Part shown: piece after piece, positions 1 through 33,473 of the stretch
Numbering within the stretch: position 1 is the first letter of the stretch
Layout: each line of letters begins with the position of its first letter
From: Epinephelus fuscoguttatus
Taxonomy: Eukaryota > Chordata > Actinopteri > Perciformes > Serranidae
Length of the DNA stretch: 64,000 nucleotides
Assembly: GCF_011397635.1 (NCBI RefSeq)
Contig: NC_064757.1
Coordinates: forward strand, 33,393,839 to 33,457,838
Direction: 5' to 3'
Program-made: the position numbers and the translations under genes
Notes under the pieces: model-generated
Seen by the model: the letters and a program-made list of their open reading frames with translations, nothing else
What the model was told of the DNA's origin: nothing
The model's database searches: none

Positions 1-1884
1 AATGGGAGTAACAGAAAGGGATCAGGTCAGCGGCACAGTTATGTTGTCTTCCTCTAAAACTGTGAAAATTGTCCAAACTGGCCCCAACATGTTTGGCTCT
101 TTAATCAGCATGCTGCGCTTACTCTTCTTCTTCTTTGTGATAATTGGCAGTGTAGATGCTGCACCAATTAAGTAGATAAAAGCAGTTTGGCTTTGTTTTA
201 TCAGCTCTGTTTATTGGCTGTAATGTCATTATTGAAAATAATAAATGATAATATAAATTTCCAATTATCAGATGATAAGCTATTGACCTGGTCATGTATC
301 CTCAGTAGAAGTACAAAAGTATTAGCATCAAAATACACATAAATGGCCAAAAGTCAAAGTACTCAGTTTGCAGAATGGCCCATTTCAGCATCACATCTAT
401 TATAATATTGAATTATAATTATTGATGCATTAATCTATAAACATCACTTTAATGTTGCAGGTAGTAAAGCTATTTTTTTAGGTAGGCCTATGTTACATAC
501 TGCTGGTATGGCTTTTAAATTTAACTCTTGAGTTCAATTAATTCTTATCTTAACCTGTCATAATACATCATAATATATTTGTTTAGTATATTTTATATTA
601 TTAATCAGAATCAGTAAATTAACTACTCAACAGTGCAACAGTGCATCTGAATAAATGAATTTAATGGAGGAGAGAGAGAGTAGCATGATTTACTCAAGTA
701 AAGTACAAGTAAATATATTGAGTTATCTCCCATTCTGTGCATGGGACAGGCAGCTTGTGTTCCATGTTTAACTGAATAACATTTAGTTTGAAAGTATATT
801 CTGACTCCTCTCTACTCGCCCAGTTGAGGAAGATGACCTTGTTTTTCCTCTGTGGTGTTGCAGTGTGTATCTATGGTATTTGATACTTCATAGCAGAAAT
901 GAAAAATAGACTGCGGGTGCAGATGGACTTACAACACAAGTTAACCCACAGTCAGCGGCAACAGACCCCTTCCCTCCTGCAAAAAGACATTAAATTTTCA
1001 CGACACAACACTTGACTTGTCCGCTGCTCCACATATTTCATCCCTCAGCTCACACATTTGTGTTTGGCAACCTGTTAACGGTCTCATTATCAACCTGCGT
1101 CTTTCTGTGCATGCCCAGGGCATTAATATTCTAATGGTTTCCTTGACAATCCAGTACTAGTACCACACAATTACACTGGCTACAGCCTGCTCCGCAGCAG
1201 ACATTAATTTTGCATGAAAGGTTACGGCTCTCTAGCCTTGAAATAAACTTGCAACACTGTCTTGTGGCAAAACAACCAGAACAAGAACTTCTGCTTTGTC
1301 CTTTGATTTGTTTACTTTTTAGCTCTGGACTTAGCACTAAATCTAGCTGCCCAAACCTACTTTTGAACTCCTAAACCTGCCTCTGAGTCCTCTGTACGCA
1401 TAGGCACAAAGCTGAAGCTTAAACATAAAGTGTCCACATTGTATCTGCAAAGGCTATTGGGTTTATTCCAGTGACTTTACTGGCAGTTTAGAACAACTAT
1501 TTTCTCAGCCCAGTTGCTAGAAGGCAGTGCTGGCATTGTATATTTCTGCATCCATGGATACATTACATTTGTATGTTTAAGCTGCCAAGCTGCAGACCAC
1601 TGTTTGGGACCAACAAACAACAAAAGTGGTTGTTTTTTAGTAATACATTGGTGCCATTTTCAGCCTTAGTTTAAAACCAGGTGTTTTAAAGCAAAACATG
1701 ATCTTTTCCTCGTCACAACCAAGTGGTTTTTGTGCCAAAAATAACCACATGTTAACCACAATGTTGTTGAAACTTAAGTTTCAACATATCTGCTACGTAA
1801 TAAGGTACAAATATAACATATTTGTGGTTTGCATAAACATACAACGCCAATATTTACTCAGGTGAGTGGGTTTTTTTACGTTGT
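1..1884. other. Non-coding, no feature recognised
   Basis: AT-rich sequence with scattered short open frames lacking codon structure or family resemblance. I see nothing that supports a gene, RNA or defined repeat. Confidence 0.6.
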
Positions 1885-2640
1885 CTACAAGCCGTGGAGC
1901 CAGGGATCAGCATATCTGGGGGCCCACCCCTGCCTGCCACCCAACACACAATGCAACGAACCCTGAATCCTGTCCCTGCGGGTGTCGGGCCCACAGGGCG
2001 ACGGCTCCATGTTATCTATTCAGGCTGACCCAGATGCTTGATGGTGAGCTTCCCTCCCAGGTCTGGCTCCAGGGAGGGGCCTTGGTGTCCCCATACCTGG
2101 TGAGGTCTGGAGCGTGAGATGGATCGGCGGTTTGGTTCGGCTTCTGCAGTGATGCCGGCGCTGTGCCCTCGTGGCGAAGCGGGAGCTCAGCCAGAAGGCG
2201 AGGCTTATTTACTGGTCCATCCATCCATGTCCCAACCCTCACCTATGGTCATGAGCTCTGGGTAGTGACCGAAAGAATGAGATCGCAGATACAAGCGGCA
2301 AACGAGTTTCTTCCGTGGGGTGGCTGGGCTCAGCCTTAGAGATAGGGAAAGGGGCTCGGACATCCGGAGGGAGCTCAGGGTAGAGCCCCTGCTCCTACCC
2401 GTTGAAAGGGGTCAGTTGAGGTGGTTTGGGCATCTGATCAGGATGCCTCTTGGGTGCCGCCGTTAGAGGTGTTCCGGGCTCGTCCCACTTTCGGGAGGAC
2501 CCAGACCCAGAACATGCTGGAGGAACTACATATCTCATCTGGCCTGGGAACATCTTGGGGTCCCCCAGAAGGAGCTGGAGAGTATTGCTGGGGAGATGGA
2601 TGGATGGATGGATGGATGGATGGATGGATGGATGGATGGA
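1885..2640 (+). mobile_element. 5'-truncated non-LTR retrotransposon (LINE) 3' end, RTE/Rex3-like candidate
   Basis: GC-rich against its AT-rich surroundings. Broken frames between about 2210 and 2590 read fragments such as VVTERMRSQIQA, VEVVWASDQDASW and [10 protein letters not shown], which resemble the C-terminal end of a fish LINE reverse transcriptase protein. Frameshifts and stops show it is dead. It ends directly in a (GATG)n tail, as reported for Rex3/RTE-type elements. The exact family is inference. Confidence 0.7.
2595..2640 (+). repeat. (GATG)n microsatellite at LINE 3' end
   Basis: About eleven uninterrupted tetranucleotide units at the right end of the LINE fragment. Likely seeded by the retrotransposon tail. 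Confidence 0.95.
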
Positions 2641-4360
2641 AACACAAGCACAAATTTGGGATACACTGTTATATAGTACATATAGTTTGTTTTAAGCTTG
2701 AGGGCTTCTTGCCCCAGGCCCCTTATTAAGATTTTCATATTCATTTCATTTTCCATGATTTTTCATTTCATTTATGCTATTTACAACAAAATTGGCTACT
2801 CTATAAATGTATTTCTTTCAACAGTGCATCGATTTATGCATCTCCAAATATTTTTTGATTTTATAGTTGGCTAAATTTGTTCATAAGGGAGTAATTTTCC
2901 CCCATTTTACCCTAACATCAGTCATGAATGATACAGAAAACACTAATATCACAATGAATCTTCTATGTCCTCTTTAGAATATTTTGTGACCAACTTTTTT
3001 GCCCAAAAAGCTCTGCATTTTGACTCGTAGTTGTGTGGCAGGCATACTCCACATCCATACTAAGTGAGCTGGGAAACAAGGGTTTCAAGTGTTTTAGTGT
3101 GGCATTTTAGTGCAAGCTGACAGGTCAACGCAAGTCCCAGTCTAACCTCCTATTGTGAACGTGCTGTGTTCACGCAGAGCACAGCGCTGGACTGCTGAAG
3201 TGGATTAAGTGATCTAAGTGAGGGCTGTGGAGGAGGACGCTCCACCATTACAGTGAATGATACTCGTGTTACAGCTCTCCAAGCGGCACTTCAAACAACC
3301 CAAAGTGGGAGAGAAGGAGGAAAGGTGGGGATGCAATGTGGGAATGAGCCAACCCTCCTTCAACATTTTATATCAAGAGCACTTGCAGCTTGCAAATTGC
3401 CCACTTTCCTGACAGACATAGAAGTTGGATTAAACAAACAGGCCACACAATAGATGGCTTTAGCTCGCATGTGTTGCATCACACTGCTGGTAGATTTAGC
3501 TCATAAAGCTGCAAAGATAGAAAATACTTCTCAACAACACTGCACACTTAGATATTGTTTTTGTGACCGCAACTGTCTCGTTTTCTGTCCTCCCAAAAAC
3601 CTTCATGACCACGTTAGCGCCCTGACAGTCTGCTGGCATAATGTTTGCAAAGTGCCACTTTACAGAACCATTACAATACTACTCTACTAACTTCAGAGCT
3701 CAGTGAGAATCGCTCTTAATGAATTCACTTTAAGAGCACTGACAGCACACTTTTGAGTCTCCTGAAGAGGATCATAGATGCAACAGAGTGAATATTTACT
3801 GCAGTTCAAAACAAAGTATGTGAAGCTCTACTTTCGTACACAGTTCACAGCAAAAGCATTAAACATCAGCCACTCTGAGGCTTTCTGAGGCCGTACTTAC
3901 ATGCTGCCAAGACCATAGCCATGGAGTCGACACTGGGTGGGACCAAATCTGCCCCCCCTAGAAAAACATTCAAAATTTGAAAACTCATTTCCAATTCTGC
4001 CTGTATTTTATAGTTTATCATGACCAAGTACAACTATGCAGTATTCTTTACAGATGAATGAAAGCTACTACTGTCTAAACAATCTGACAGATATAACATA
4101 ATAAAGGCATTAGCGTTAGTTGAATACGCCCATGAAATGTGTTCTGCTGGAGTACAGCAACACCATTTGGACCATGCGCAGAATTGCAGTACACCGTAAA
4201 TCTAAACCAGTACTAATAATTGGCCTAATGGCAATTTGTTACGTTTATTTATTATTTTGATCACATTTGCTAATGATTATTTCGGGCACTGTTGTATGGT
4301 TGCCTGTTGTAGAATTTTTATTAACACATATTTTTTTTTATCAATATTTTGGCTGACTGC
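2641..4360. other. Non-coding, nothing recognised
   Basis: AT-rich unique-looking sequence. Open frames near 3253-3690 are short and show no family resemblance. Confidence 0.55.
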
Positions 4361-5490
4361 TAATGTTAGCATGTGTACATGAATGGCAATAACAATGCTA
4401 CCATGTTGATTTACCATGTTTGCCACCTTAGTTTCAAATGTTAGCATGCTAGCATTTTCATCAAAATCCGTTCAAAACTTTTTGAGTTATTTTGCAGACA
4501 AACAGACCAACACGGGCGAAAACATAACCTCCTTGGCGGAGGTAATTAGCACTAAACAGAAAGTACTCCTGGGGCTAATGGGAATGTTATTAGTTTTGTA
4601 GGTATTTTATCATAATCCAAAGCACTGGACATATAACAAATGTAACCCAGTGATGGTGCTGTACACAAATCTAAGGGATCCCCAATTTGATTATGCTACA
4701 GTTCTTCCTGAGAAAAAAAAAACATGCACCAAATGTCTTGGCAACCCATCAGTGACTGTATTTAAAGATGGACAATGCACTTCCACTTCCTCCCACTGTA
4801 CAAAAATAAAGCCTAAATATCCTGGATACAGCTGCTGCCATCTTGCCCCTGGTGACTTCATTTGGAGCCAGAGTTTGGACATTAGCGTTCTCCATTGTAT
4901 CGAGTTCCCGCCAATACAACCATCCAACCAACCATCCAACCATCCAACCAATCGCAAGCAGTGCCACTGATTGTGAGCACACCAAATTACACTAACAGCT
5001 GTCAATCATGACGTCAATCCCCCTTTTTATAGCAACTAAATAACCAAATTTATCACAAAAATTAACACCTGAACGTTTGTGAGTGTGATAAGAACTTCAT
5101 AAAACGATAGAACCCATCTTTGGGAAGAATTTATTTTACATGTACTTTGTGTTTTTGCAGCCAGCCACCAGGGGGCGATTGCAATGTTTGGCTTAATTTT
5201 TTGGAAGCGGTCATGTCATCCATCTGTATTATACAGTCTATGCAATCAATCCAGTATTTGTTGAACCATCAAAATCAACCTCATGTTGGCGCTAGAGGAA
5301 AAGTCAGCAGACTCCCTCCACTGGAAAACTTATATGTACATACAAAATTTCATGTCATTCATCAGTCGCTAAGATATTTCAGTCTGGACCAAAGTGGAGG
5401 ACTAACTGACTGCCAGACAGATATTAGCCTGCCAATACCTAAAGCCGGAGCTAACGTAGCTAAAAACAAAGAAGACGATGTTTTTCTTGA
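4360..5490. repeat. Cluster of diverged teleost interspersed repeats
   Basis: Three segments recur elsewhere in the window or are familiar from fish genomes. One is the GCTAATGTTAGCATG type (about 4360-4600). One is a segment with CCACCAGGGGGCGATTG (about 4785-5245). One carries GGCGCTAGAGGAAAAGTCAG (about 5288-5450), related to 47680-48140. A (CCAAC/CATC) tract lies at 4916-4952. The open frame 5120-5602 falls inside and is repeat-derived. Confidence 0.55.
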
Positions 5491-7362
5491 CAGCTCACTG
5501 CAAAACTTTATTTACAAATGTGCAAAAACAGCCCAGAATAATGTGATTAAAATCAAATACTCTGAAATGTGTCATTCAGAGTATGCAGTACCAAAGGGCT
5601 AATCAGAAAAAATACACCACAAATTACAGCAGCATCCAACATGAACCGTATCAGATGCTCTTTCATTACCAGTTAATGCTCAATCAAAAGTGATTTCAGA
5701 GCTTTCTTCAGATTAAACCGCTCTACAAAAGTGCTCTTTCTTCTGGCACAGCACTAGCCGTGGTTGCTAGGAGATTTTTTTTTTTGTAACAAAACCTCAA
5801 CACCTGATAACAGGAATGGGGAGGTTAGTGAACAACACCACCCCTTTTCCAGTAGCTACTGCGCTTTGATCATAAAACCTCAGCTGAACATTGGTCAGTC
5901 TTCTGATGGCATACACAAAAATCCCAGGGGATGGTGGTGGACACGCCGCTGTGTGTCTGTACTCCTTTATTCCCTCTGAAGACACAGTCTGCACAAAAGG
6001 GACAATTACCTCTGAAACTGTCAGGATTTTTTCACTTAAATAATGAACGCAGATGAATTGCTGTAACATCTGACCGCCAATAATGGGTGGATTTTATCCC
6101 CCTTTATTACTCCTAAGTATTAGCTGTGAACACGGGCGCACTGCAGGCAACCTAATAACTTCTGCCAAGTACAAGACATTACCTTATAACCCAGGATCAG
6201 ACAAACTCTGCTCTCAAACAGTAATAAAGTAATAGAAACCTAAGACTATTATGCACCAGCAGGATTTTTCCACACAGAGGAGCAACGTGCAAGACAATAA
6301 CTCAGCGTGGCATTTTATAGCATGGCATTAGAAAGGAACACTTTGTCACAGTGCTAACATTTCAGCCCACCTTTTCACATTAGTGCAACACTAGGATGAA
6401 AGTTCATTTCTGTCAGTCCCTGCCCCCACTAAAAATATAAAGGAAATAAAAAATGATGCTCTCAGTGCTGCAAAAATGTGTCTCGGCACACTTGGAGGGA
6501 GAGACCTGTGAAAGGGGAATTCATGTGAATAGAGTTTTGTTCCCTTTGTGCAGGGACAGTTTATGCTATGTATTCAGGATGTACTTTAGTGTATTTTTAA
6601 TGGGATTATATCACAGCTATACGGCTCACAGGATTCTTTTTTCCAGCCTTGTATTGCATTTGAACTCACACAAATCTGTCCTTGTCATATCTGACTTACT
6701 AATTTCTCCTCCCATTTCTCACCTTGCCATTCTCATCACATCTGTGAAAGAGGCTAGGTGATGGTAGGATAGGAGGGATCGCGTCCATCGGCTTATCTGC
6801 TGGAGTAAATGTGATGGTGATCCTTTAATGAGATGAAAGATTTGTAAGGAGCTTTATACTTTTGAGCGATTCAAAGGGACATTTCTCACAACAACTGATG
6901 CTGCTAACAATTTCCTGCCCTATTACAGGGTGGACTAATGATTAATTCATGTCTCCGCCGTCTTAACGAGGTTGTGTCCGTTAGTGGGCGGGAGGGGGGT
7001 GCACTCTGCGGTGCTTTGATATCCCACATTCAAGGCTGTGTCACACATTAATGACTTCTTTGAGCTGTGAAACGAGCATCATTATCTCTTTTCAGAAAGG
7101 GAAGGATGAGAGATTTCAGCTCAGCTTGTATAAAGACAGGGGAGGAATCTGTCACTGTGTATGGATGTATGTGTGTGTGTGTATGTGTGTGTGTGTGAGC
7201 GACACTTGAACATTGCCTTCAGAAGTAGCTTTTCTGTGTGCAGTTCAGCTTATACAGCAATCGATGCTGTTGCAACAAGTTTCATTTTTTAAAGAGTACC
7301 TTCGGTGAAAGGTGTACGTCTTTTGAAGATTTAAAAGATTTAAAATGTTTTTAAAGATTGGA
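5491..7362. other. Non-coding, GT microsatellite only
   Basis: No gene supported. A (GT)n tract with interruptions lies at 7167-7197. Confidence 0.6.
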
Positions 7363-8724
7363 TTAAAGGGGCACTTCATTGATTTTATATTTATATTGCG
7401 CACTCCCATAAAGTTTGGAGACTTGCCAGAGGCTTACTTTCAGTTCATAGTAAGAGTCAAGATCCCTAAAAACCCTGGATCCTACATTGCTCATAATGCA
7501 AGTGGGTAGCATCAACACATTTTCACTCCAACCTCGTCACATATCAACGTTAGGTCATACACTTTCCACATCCAAATACGATGTGCAGGTACCCTGGATG
7601 CATTGGTTGTTGACTGTCTGGGACACCATGTCAAGTTCTGCCTGTTACATGCATTGTTGTCTTTCAAAATACACTTCAGTTTTCACAGTAAATATAACAT
7701 TTACATACAGTCTCTTTCAAAATAAAAGCACTACGTCGGTACAGCAACGCAATTTGACGTTTTATATTCTTCAGCAACAAATGCACATGGTTTGGTCTGA
7801 GAAACAAAAGCACGTGGTTGGGTTTAGGAAAAAGAACAGGGTTTGGCTTAATCTTACAGGACACCTTAACTTGTGTCCTTATCCCGCCGTGTTTCCGACT
7901 GGGTATCACGCCCATGTTAAAGGACACCCTGTTTTGTTGGTTTCTGACGCTACAAGTCACTACGTAAGTATCACATCTCAAAGACTTCAGATTGAGACTG
8001 TGCTCCCAAAGACCCTGGATCCTACATTTCTCATAATGCAAGTGACCAGCATCATTCATCGGACCCTTCTGGTGTGTTCCTCTTGCACTGTTAAGGCAGA
8101 ATTTCCGAGTTCCCAAGGGATGTTTCAACTGGAATGCCCCCTGAAGTCGGGGGAACCTCACCAACTCCGACCTCAAAAGCCAAGGTGGTTGGTCTGCACA
8201 CCAACAGTATACTGTTTACTAAGACTGTTCACTTATTTGTGCCTCAACACAGTATTGTCCAACTTCTATATGTGAACTTGCTGCCATCGTGTTTGTATGT
8301 TCAAAACACAGCATAATGTGTTGATATCAACTGGTTTTGCTAACAGTGGCTAACCTGGCTAGAACTGATATTGCTAACAACATCCTGGTTCCCAACTAGT
8401 TGTAGTGAAATGTGGTCAACTCATGCCATTCTTAGCCTCAGCTTGTGAGGTTAAGTGGAACACAGCATTGTTTGCAAATTCCCGTGTCTGTCAGACTACA
8501 CACCCCCTGCTTGTAACACATGGTTGAGCTGTTAAAATAGTGTCGTTTGCAAACCCAGTCCTAGGAAACTCTTATGACATCATTGGGGTTATTTTGCCCA
8601 GACTTTAGAAAGCTTCCTCCAGAGCCACAAAAGGGATTACATAGCAGATTTCACAGGCTGAGTTGTACTCCTCATGATGAGTAGATTGACCTTCATGTAT
8701 AATGTTGGTGGAGTGGTCCTTTAA
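7363..8724. mobile_element. TTAA-flanked composite element, 1.36 kb
   Basis: TTAA occurs at 7363-7366 and 8721-8724. Inside these, the ends AGGGGCACTTCA and (reverse complement) AGGACCACTCCA form a short imperfect inverted repeat. A TTAA target is typical of piggyBac-type DNA transposons. A segment near 7470-7515 is repeated at about 8007-8052, so another element probably inserted between. Its centre (about 7520-7860) has a reverse-strand relative at 50160-50400 and a partial relative at 47080-47240. The 262-codon frame at 7487-8275 runs across this repeat and is not taken as a gene. Confidence 0.6.
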
Positions 8725-10795
8725 CTTTAATTCACTCTAAAACTAAGACTTTATATTGTGTGAAGTTACGCTCCAGACACGTTTTAAAATAAGCTATATC
8801 AAAAATAGTCTGCTATTATTAATATTAAATATACAGAAACTGCACACATTGCCATGTAAGCTGTCCAAACTCTCACTGTGCTGATGCAATCTCTGCTCTC
8901 CTCTGCACTGGAGGTCTCAGATGCCTCTGCCCATCATATGTTTTCTGTATCAGACAGCGATTGGTTTACTTTTTACTGCACATAATCTAGCCTGGCGTAT
9001 GTTTGAATCTCAGATTTTTATGGAAGTGCATAGACAAGCACCCACTTTAGTAGAGGAACGTGAAAACACCTCTTTAGTGATACAAGAACAACACAGATAC
9101 AAGTCAGTAAAGTCAAGGTCTGACATTTTAGGAGACATAAACATTAGAAAAACACATTTTGAGTAGAGGGGATCTTTTAAAACTCTTCCATATCAGTGCC
9201 TATTTTTGGTACTATAATATGACTTTTTCTGAACTTTACCTTGAGAAATACTAACATGTTTTTTCACACACTACACACACTTTTTTCTAACTCAAAGGTT
9301 AAATGTTGTCTCAACAAAAGCAGCCCTACGAAAACTACGCCTGAATAAAATACTCTTTATAGCTGGCAAAATTTAGATTTAAGTCAGGAACCATCCGATC
9401 AAAAGAAATAGACATAGTAGAAATAGTATAGTAATACCAAAAAAGGTTTTAAGGTTTGATATTTGTCCTTATTCAAAACAAAATTAAAAAAAGAAAAAAA
9501 AAAAACATTTTGGCAAAATCCTGTAGTGGCCCGAGCTTGACCCTATGATTTTCCACAATTTTCATGACCAAATGATACCCAGTTCTTCCTTTCTGTTCCA
9601 TCCAACCCATGTGTGCTTTTCAACCACTTTCCTGCACTCCACTTCCAGTCATCAAAATATGTTATTTATTAATTTTTTTTTTTAACTTTTAAGAGGCTTT
9701 TCATGCCTCTACATCTATTCTGTCACTTCAGCGCTGCAGCAGTGAGATGGGTTCAAGGGTCACGGCAAAGTAGAGAGAGCTGGATGAGTGAGAGGGTTTA
9801 AGTTCGCACAGAGAGTGGAGGATTGTATATTTCCTAAGAAAACAGGAGCAGCCATTTGAGTGGAGGTCATGGACATTTCTATGCATGCCGACGGAATAGG
9901 TGGAAGCGTTGGAGGAGAAAGGCCTCTTAAAACTAAATGAACTAAAAGCTCTTGGTTTGAATGCTCTTCAGCCTATACTCTGCCAAATGTACTCTAGCTC
10001 GTATAAAGCACTCGGGTCAGAAGGGATGTGTTGTGAAGCTTTTAGGCTAACTCTGATTCCCACTTAAAACCAACTTTAGTTCCCATTTCAAAAAAGGCCT
10101 TTTCTCTGCATCTGTTTCACTACTGTAACATGTGTTTAGAGACACTTGTGATTGAATCCTCTGTACGGCTTTATTCCTAAGATAAATGCTGATGATCAAA
10201 ATGTCCACCTGTGATGGGTCGAAAAAGAAAAATCTGCCTGCTTTCAAATAAGTCACATTCAGGTTTTTTTTTTTCTTTTCTAGATTTCTTTTGTGGCCTT
10301 CGACAAGAATTGACCTTGACAAACGTTACGTTTCTTTAATGTGGGGTTGCTCTCTCTCACACACACTCTCAAATAATGCTCTGATCTTATGGGTGTAATA
10401 CTTGTAAAATTTCACATGATGGCAGCATGGACCTGATGATCTCTTTTCTCTTGGTTTAACACATTCATCTATGGTTTGACATCTTGTTATTTTTGTTTGT
10501 TTGTTTGATTCTTTTTATCTATTTATTTATCAGTTTATTTATTTTGGCATGAAATTAACCATTTTATCTATAAAATGCTTTAAAAACACCACATTTTAAT
10601 TGATCAAGAAAATTGTAATTGTTTTGGGGTTTTTTTTATGTAAGAAACATTTTGGCACACATGCTATGGATAGATTTATATTTAAGTGTATTTCTATACA
10701 AGGTAATGTGTTTAGGTCTTACATATTTAAGTAGGGTTGATTCTCAACCTTGGGAATGGTATTTTGACACAATAATCTTCACTCAAGGTCCACTT
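8725..10795. other. Non-coding, nothing recognised
   Basis: AT-rich sequence with an A-rich run near 9484-9506 and T-rich runs near 9670 and 10264. No feature supported. Confidence 0.6.
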
Positions 10796-10796
10796 A

Positions 10797-11155
10797 CTAT
10801 TCATCAGAATCAGAATCAGAAATACTGTATTGATCCCTGAGGGGAAATTGTGATTCGTTAAAGTCACTCCGATGTAAAGAACAGGGAATTATAAGAAGTA
10901 AGAATAGGAGTATGAAATAAAAGTATGTAAATATAAAGCAATAAAAACAAATATATACATAAAATAAAATAAAACAAAATAAAATAAAATAAAATAAAAA
11001 TAAAATTGAATAAAATAAAAGTAGAATGTGCATTATACTGCTAATATCTTAAGATATTAAAATGTTAAAAAAATAAATAATAAATAAACATGAAATAGAT
11101 AAAATAAAGTAAAATAAAACAGATTAAAATAAAATACAACAAAATAAAATATATT
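10797..11155 (-). repeat. Antisense LINE-like 3' tail plus (AAAAT)n-rich tract
   Basis: On the minus strand 10803-10848 reads TTTCCCCTCAGGGATCAATA followed by CAGTATTTCTGATTCTGATT, the 3' end common to many fish LINE2-like repeats. It is followed (10960-11022 and 11095-11150) by AAAAT-type simple repeat. Confidence 0.6.
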
Positions 11156-11379
11156 TCGTCACTGTGCTGAGGTTGTAAGTGTGACATTTAACTACAATAT
11201 ATACATCAATAGGATATACAAGAACAGAATAAGATCAAAAATTAAACATTCCTTCATGAGATGCAGCTGAAAGCTCCAGGAAGAAAAAACTTGAAAATGG
11301 ACCTTGAATTAAGAATATATTGTCAAAGATTTCCATCGTAATGATAGCTTTGGTACATATGTTGAGCACATGTAGACAG

Positions 11380-11510
11380 TTTCCATAAGCAGCAGGTGGC
11401 GATGTAGAGCTTCAGTCCCACTAACGGTAACCACAGAAGAAGATCACTGCTAGGTTAGCTAGCAAGCTAGCTGCAACAAATTGAACGTTTAGATAGACGC
11501 GAGCATCAAA
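11380..11510 (+). promoter_or_regulatory. mccc2: Putative mccc2 promoter and 5' UTR
   Basis: This is the stretch directly before the mccc2 start codon. It is less AT-rich than its surroundings, has no clear TATA box, and holds a small dyad (GCTAGGTTAGCTAGCAAGC, 11451-11469). Its left part, beginning with GCAGCAGGTGGCGATG and including CACAGAAGAAG, resembles a dispersed teleost repeat that I recognise only from memory. The transcription start cannot be placed from sequence. The assignment rests on position only. Confidence 0.4.

Positions 11511-33473
<21,963 letters not shown>

Noticed and set aside
5120..5602. 160-codon open frame on the + strand
   Set aside because: Falls in a cluster of dispersed repeats and has no recognisable protein features.
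7676..8176. 166-codon open frame on the - strand
   Set aside because: Antisense of the same repeat; no family resemblance.
7487..8275. 262-codon open frame on the + strand, the longest in the window
   Set aside because: It lies across a repeat that recurs at 47080-47240 and 50160-50400, has no recognised domain, and its ends coincide with element sequence. Treated as a chance frame in a mobile element.
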